NCBI RefSeq assembly: GCF_009377185.1
Contig: NZ_VJZC01000006.1
Span: 1 to 64,000, forward strand
Direction: 5' to 3'
Source: Streptomyces spongiae
GTDB lineage: Bacteria; Actinomycetota; Actinomycetes; Streptomycetales; Streptomycetaceae
Length of the DNA: 64,000 nt
Shown: in pieces, positions 61,892-64,000 of the stretch
Layout of the letters: every line of letters starts with the position of its first letter
Numbering within the stretch: position 1 is the first letter of the stretch
The notes under the pieces: generated by a model
Seen by the model: the letters and a program-made list of their open reading frames with translations, nothing else
Told to the model about the DNA's origin: nothing
Databases searched by the model: none
Position numbers and translations under genes: made by a program

Positions 61892-63262
61892 ATGACGACG
61901 GTGCACGCGAAACGAACGGTGCACGCGCAACGAAAGGTGGCCCCGGCGCTTCCCGCGCCACGACGGTCCCCTGCCGGCCCTGTACTCGCCGTCCTGTGGG
62001 GCGGGGCCGCTGCCGTGATCGCCCTGTGGTGGCACGACACGGGGTCGGTCGTGGGCGCCGAGGGCTGGCTGACGGGGGCCGGGCGGATCGCGGGACTGCT
62101 GTGCGGATACGCATGCGCTGTCCTCGTCGGTCTGATGGCTCGCGTCCCGCTCCTGGAGCAGCGGATCGGGTCGGACCGGGTGGCGCGCTGGCACGCGCGG
62201 GCGGGCCGCTACTCGATCTGTCTGCTGGTGGTACACGTCGTGCTGATACTGCTCGGCTACGCGGCCCAGGACGGCTCCTCGCTCGTGGACGAGACGCTCA
62301 CGGTGGTCCTGGACTACCCGGAGATGCTCAAGGCCACCGCCGGCACGGTCATCCTGTTCGCGGTCGGGGTCGTCTCGGCACGCGCGGTGCGCCGTCGGGT
62401 CAGCCACGAGTTCTGGTATTACGTGCACCTGCTCACGTACGCCGCGGTCTTCCTCTCCTTCGGCCACCAGCTCGCCCTGGGGTCCGACTTCACCGGCGAC
62501 CGGCCGGCCCAGGCCGCCTGGTACGCGCTGTACCTGGGCGTCGCGGCCCTGGTGGTGTGGTTCCGGATCCTCACTCCGGTACGGCTCAACCTGCGTCACC
62601 GGCTGCGGGTCGACTCCGTGCACAGGGAGGCCCCGGGCGTGTATTCCGTCGTCATCCGCGGCCGACGGCTGCAAGAGATGGGTGTACGGCCGGGGCAGTT
62701 CCTCCGCTGGCGGTTCCTCACCGAGGGCATGCGCTGGACCTCCACGCCGTACTCCCTGTCCGCGCCACCGCTCCCGGATGTGCTGCGCATCACCGTCAAG
62801 GCGCTCGGCGACCACAGCGCCGCCGTCTCCCAGCTGCGGCCGGGCACCCGCGTGTGGGCGGAGGGCCCCTACGGGGCGCTGACCGCCGGCCGGCAGACCT
62901 CGCACAAGTCCCTGCTGATCGCGGGCGGTGCCGGCATCACCCCCCTGCGGGCCCTGTTCGAGACGCTCCCCGGCGACGTCACCCTCCTCTACCGCGCGCG
63001 CACGGCGGAGGACCTCGCCCTGGGCGGAGAGCTGGAGGCCTTCGCACGGTGGCGCGGGGCGAAGGTGCTCTACGCGCTCAACGGTCCGGACGGCCGGCGA
63101 CCGGACCTCACCGCTCAGTCCCTGGGCGCGGCCGTGCCGGACCTGGACGCCCACGACGTGTACCTGTGCGGGCCCCACGCGTTCGCGCAGGACCTGTACG
63201 AGGCGCTGCGCGCAGCCGGGGTCCCGGATCGCCGTATCCACCACGAGTCCTTCGAGCTGTGA
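61892..63262 (+). CDS. Ferric-reductase-like flavocytochrome
   Basis: A 456-residue membrane protein. About six helices carry paired histidines spaced 13-14 residues apart (RWHARAGRYSICLLVVH and HLLTYAAVFLSFGH), as in heme-binding ferric reductases and NADPH oxidases. The C-terminal part has an FAD site (TPYSLSAPP) and a NAD(P)H site (LLIAGGAGITPLRALFE, LCGPHAFAQDLYEAL). It would move electrons from cytosolic NAD(P)H across the membrane. The FMN-binding protein follows by 8 bases. The ATG at 61892 is preferred over upstream starts. Confidence 0.92.
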   Translation: MTTVHAKRTVHAQRKVAPALPAPRRSPAGPVLAVLWGGAAAVIALWWHDTGSVVGAEGWLTGAGRIAGLLCGYACAVLVGLMARVPLLEQRIGSDRVARWHARAGRYSICLLVVHVVLILLGYAAQDGSSLVDETLTVVLDYPEMLKATAGTVILFAVGVVSARAVRRRVSHEFWYYVHLLTYAAVFLSFGHQLALGSDFTGDRPAQAAWYALYLGVAALVVWFRILTPVRLNLRHRLRVDSVHREAPGVYSVVIRGRRLQEMGVRPGQFLRWRFLTEGMRWTSTPYSLSAPPLPDVLRITVKALGDHSAAVSQLRPGTRVWAEGPYGALTAGRQTSHKSLLIAGGAGITPLRALFETLPGDVTLLYRARTAEDLALGGELEAFARWRGAKVLYALNGPDGRRPDLTAQSLGAAVPDLDAHDVYLCGPHAFAQDLYEALRAAGVPDRRIHHESFEL

Positions 63263-63269
63263 GGCCGCC

Positions 63270-63743
63270 TTGCACACGTTGAACAAGAACCGCCCGCTGC
63301 GCCGCATCGTGCTGGCGGGCGCCGCCACCGTCTCGGGGATGGTGCTGCTGCTGTCGCTGAAGCCGCACACGACGCCGACCGTCGCCGGGTCGGCAACCTC
63401 TCCCACACCGTCCAGCAGTTCGAGCGCGTCAAGTGGAGCAACCGGATCGAGCGGCTCGGCCACGGGCACCCAGAACCTCACCGGAAACTCGGTCCAGACC
63501 CGCTACGGCCCCGTCCAGGTCCGCGTCACCCTGAAGAACGGGAAACTCACCGACGTCACCGCGGTCACCTACCCCCAGGAGAACCCCAGGGACCAGCAGA
63601 TCAACGACTACGCGATCCCGCAGCTGACCAGAGAGGCGCTGGCCGCGCAGACCGCCGACATCGACACGGTCTCCGGAGCCACGTACACCAGCGAGGGCTA
63701 CCGCCAGTCACTCCAGTCGGCACTGGACGCCGCGAGGGGCTGA
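63270..63743 (+). CDS. Membrane-anchored FMN-binding protein
   Basis: A 157-residue protein starting at a TTG (63270) with GAGG six bases before it; no ATG or GTG fits. An N-terminal membrane anchor (RRIVLAGAATVSGMVLLLSL) is followed by a serine-rich linker and an FMN_bind domain with QTRYGPVQVRVTLKNGKL and the flavinylation motif DTVSGATYTS, whose threonine is expected to carry FMN covalently through ApbE. It would take electrons from the flavocytochrome outside the membrane. The remaining window (63744-64000) shows no gene. Confidence 0.88.
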   Translation: MHTLNKNRPLRRIVLAGAATVSGMVLLLSLKPHTTPTVAGSATSPTPSSSSSASSGATGSSGSATGTQNLTGNSVQTRYGPVQVRVTLKNGKLTDVTAVTYPQENPRDQQINDYAIPQLTREALAAQTADIDTVSGATYTSEGYRQSLQSALDAARG

Positions 63744-64000
63744 CCCTGCCTGCCGACGCTCTTCACACCCGCGACATCCTCAGCAGGACAGTGAAGAGGC
63801 CGGTGAACCGACCCACCATGTCTCGCTGCTTTTCCCCTCCGCCCTGAGAGTGGCAGTTCGGCGGCAGCGAACCCGGCCCGTCCCGCCGCCGCCGACGCCG
63901 GCCCTCGCGACGAAGACCCCGGGGCAGTCGGCCCGTGGCCCACTCTCCGGGCGTCAGCGCGGGAGTCGCGGTATCCATCGCCGTCATGGCGCGGCTACGC

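Noticed and set aside
1-64000. CRISPR arrays
   Set aside because: No series of regularly spaced repeats was seen on reading the window.

Overview
The window is high-GC actinobacterial DNA. The proteins, the GTG and TTG starts, the ATGA-type overlaps and the small lineage-typical families (DUF6207, DUF1876, DUF1918, Rv1733c-like) all point to Streptomyces or a close relative. It looks like an accessory or subterminal chromosome region: gene relics, recombinases, a transposase fragment and decayed duplicates sit between intact operons.

Left part (about 0.15-13 kb). An eight-gene operon on the minus strand runs from 12349 down to 3505: extradiol-type VOC dioxygenase, fumarylacetoacetate-hydrolase-family enzyme, FAD aromatic hydroxylase, acetoacetyl-CoA synthetase, DoxX-like membrane protein, cytochrome P450, 3Fe-4S ferredoxin, ferredoxin reductase. 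A divergent TetR regulator (12487-13122) faces it. This looks like a complete oxidative catabolic pathway for an unidentified, probably aromatic, compound. A rotted version with its own TetR and DoxX lies at 1.7-3.4 kb, next to an intact amidohydrolase. A second relic with a third TetR lies at 25.7-27.7 kb, and a fourth, with P450, ferredoxin and reductase, at 30.0-32.8 kb. All four loci keep the same promoter design: a -10 element buried in an operator of the form TGAYGA-N2-TCRTCA, with a second copy upstream.

Middle part (13-39 kb). Debris includes an IS5-type transposase fragment that truncates a PucR-type regulator, a DNA-ligase gene whose two halves lie 2.7 kb apart, a helicase C-terminal relic, and a truncated acetyl-CoA synthetase joined to an unrelated gene fragment. 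Intact units include a PadR regulator with a 34-bp palindromic operator, a quinone oxidoreductase and SnoaL-like protein beside it, a large SpoIIE-type phosphatase, and a DUF485/sodium-solute symporter pair. A four-gene, translationally coupled module (tyrosine integrase, XRE protein, duplicated zinc-ribbon protein, degenerate recombinase) occupies 21.07-24.96 kb.

Right part (39.6-63.7 kb). This is a stress or dormancy island: zinc alcohol dehydrogenase, PAS-SpoIIE phosphatase, phosphotransferase-AAA protein overlapping a universal stress protein, two more universal stress proteins, Rv1733c-like protein, nicotinate phosphoribosyltransferase, DUF1876, Hsp20, two CBS-BON proteins, a DUF1918-HTH-flavin-binding fusion, a cyclic-nucleotide-binding protein and a GH65 phosphorylase. 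Its content strongly recalls the DosR hypoxia regulon of Mycobacterium tuberculosis, and a DosR-like box lies upstream of the Rv1733c homologue. It is followed by a heavy-metal P-type ATPase fused to a hemerythrin domain, an OmpR-type two-component system, and a ferric-reductase-like flavocytochrome with an FMN-binding partner.

Many genes carry single-base frameshifts. Some are clearly real decay, for example the P450 that also lost its heme cysteine. Others (PAS-SpoIIE, one universal stress protein, the Tat-exported NTF2-like protein) could be sequencing errors.
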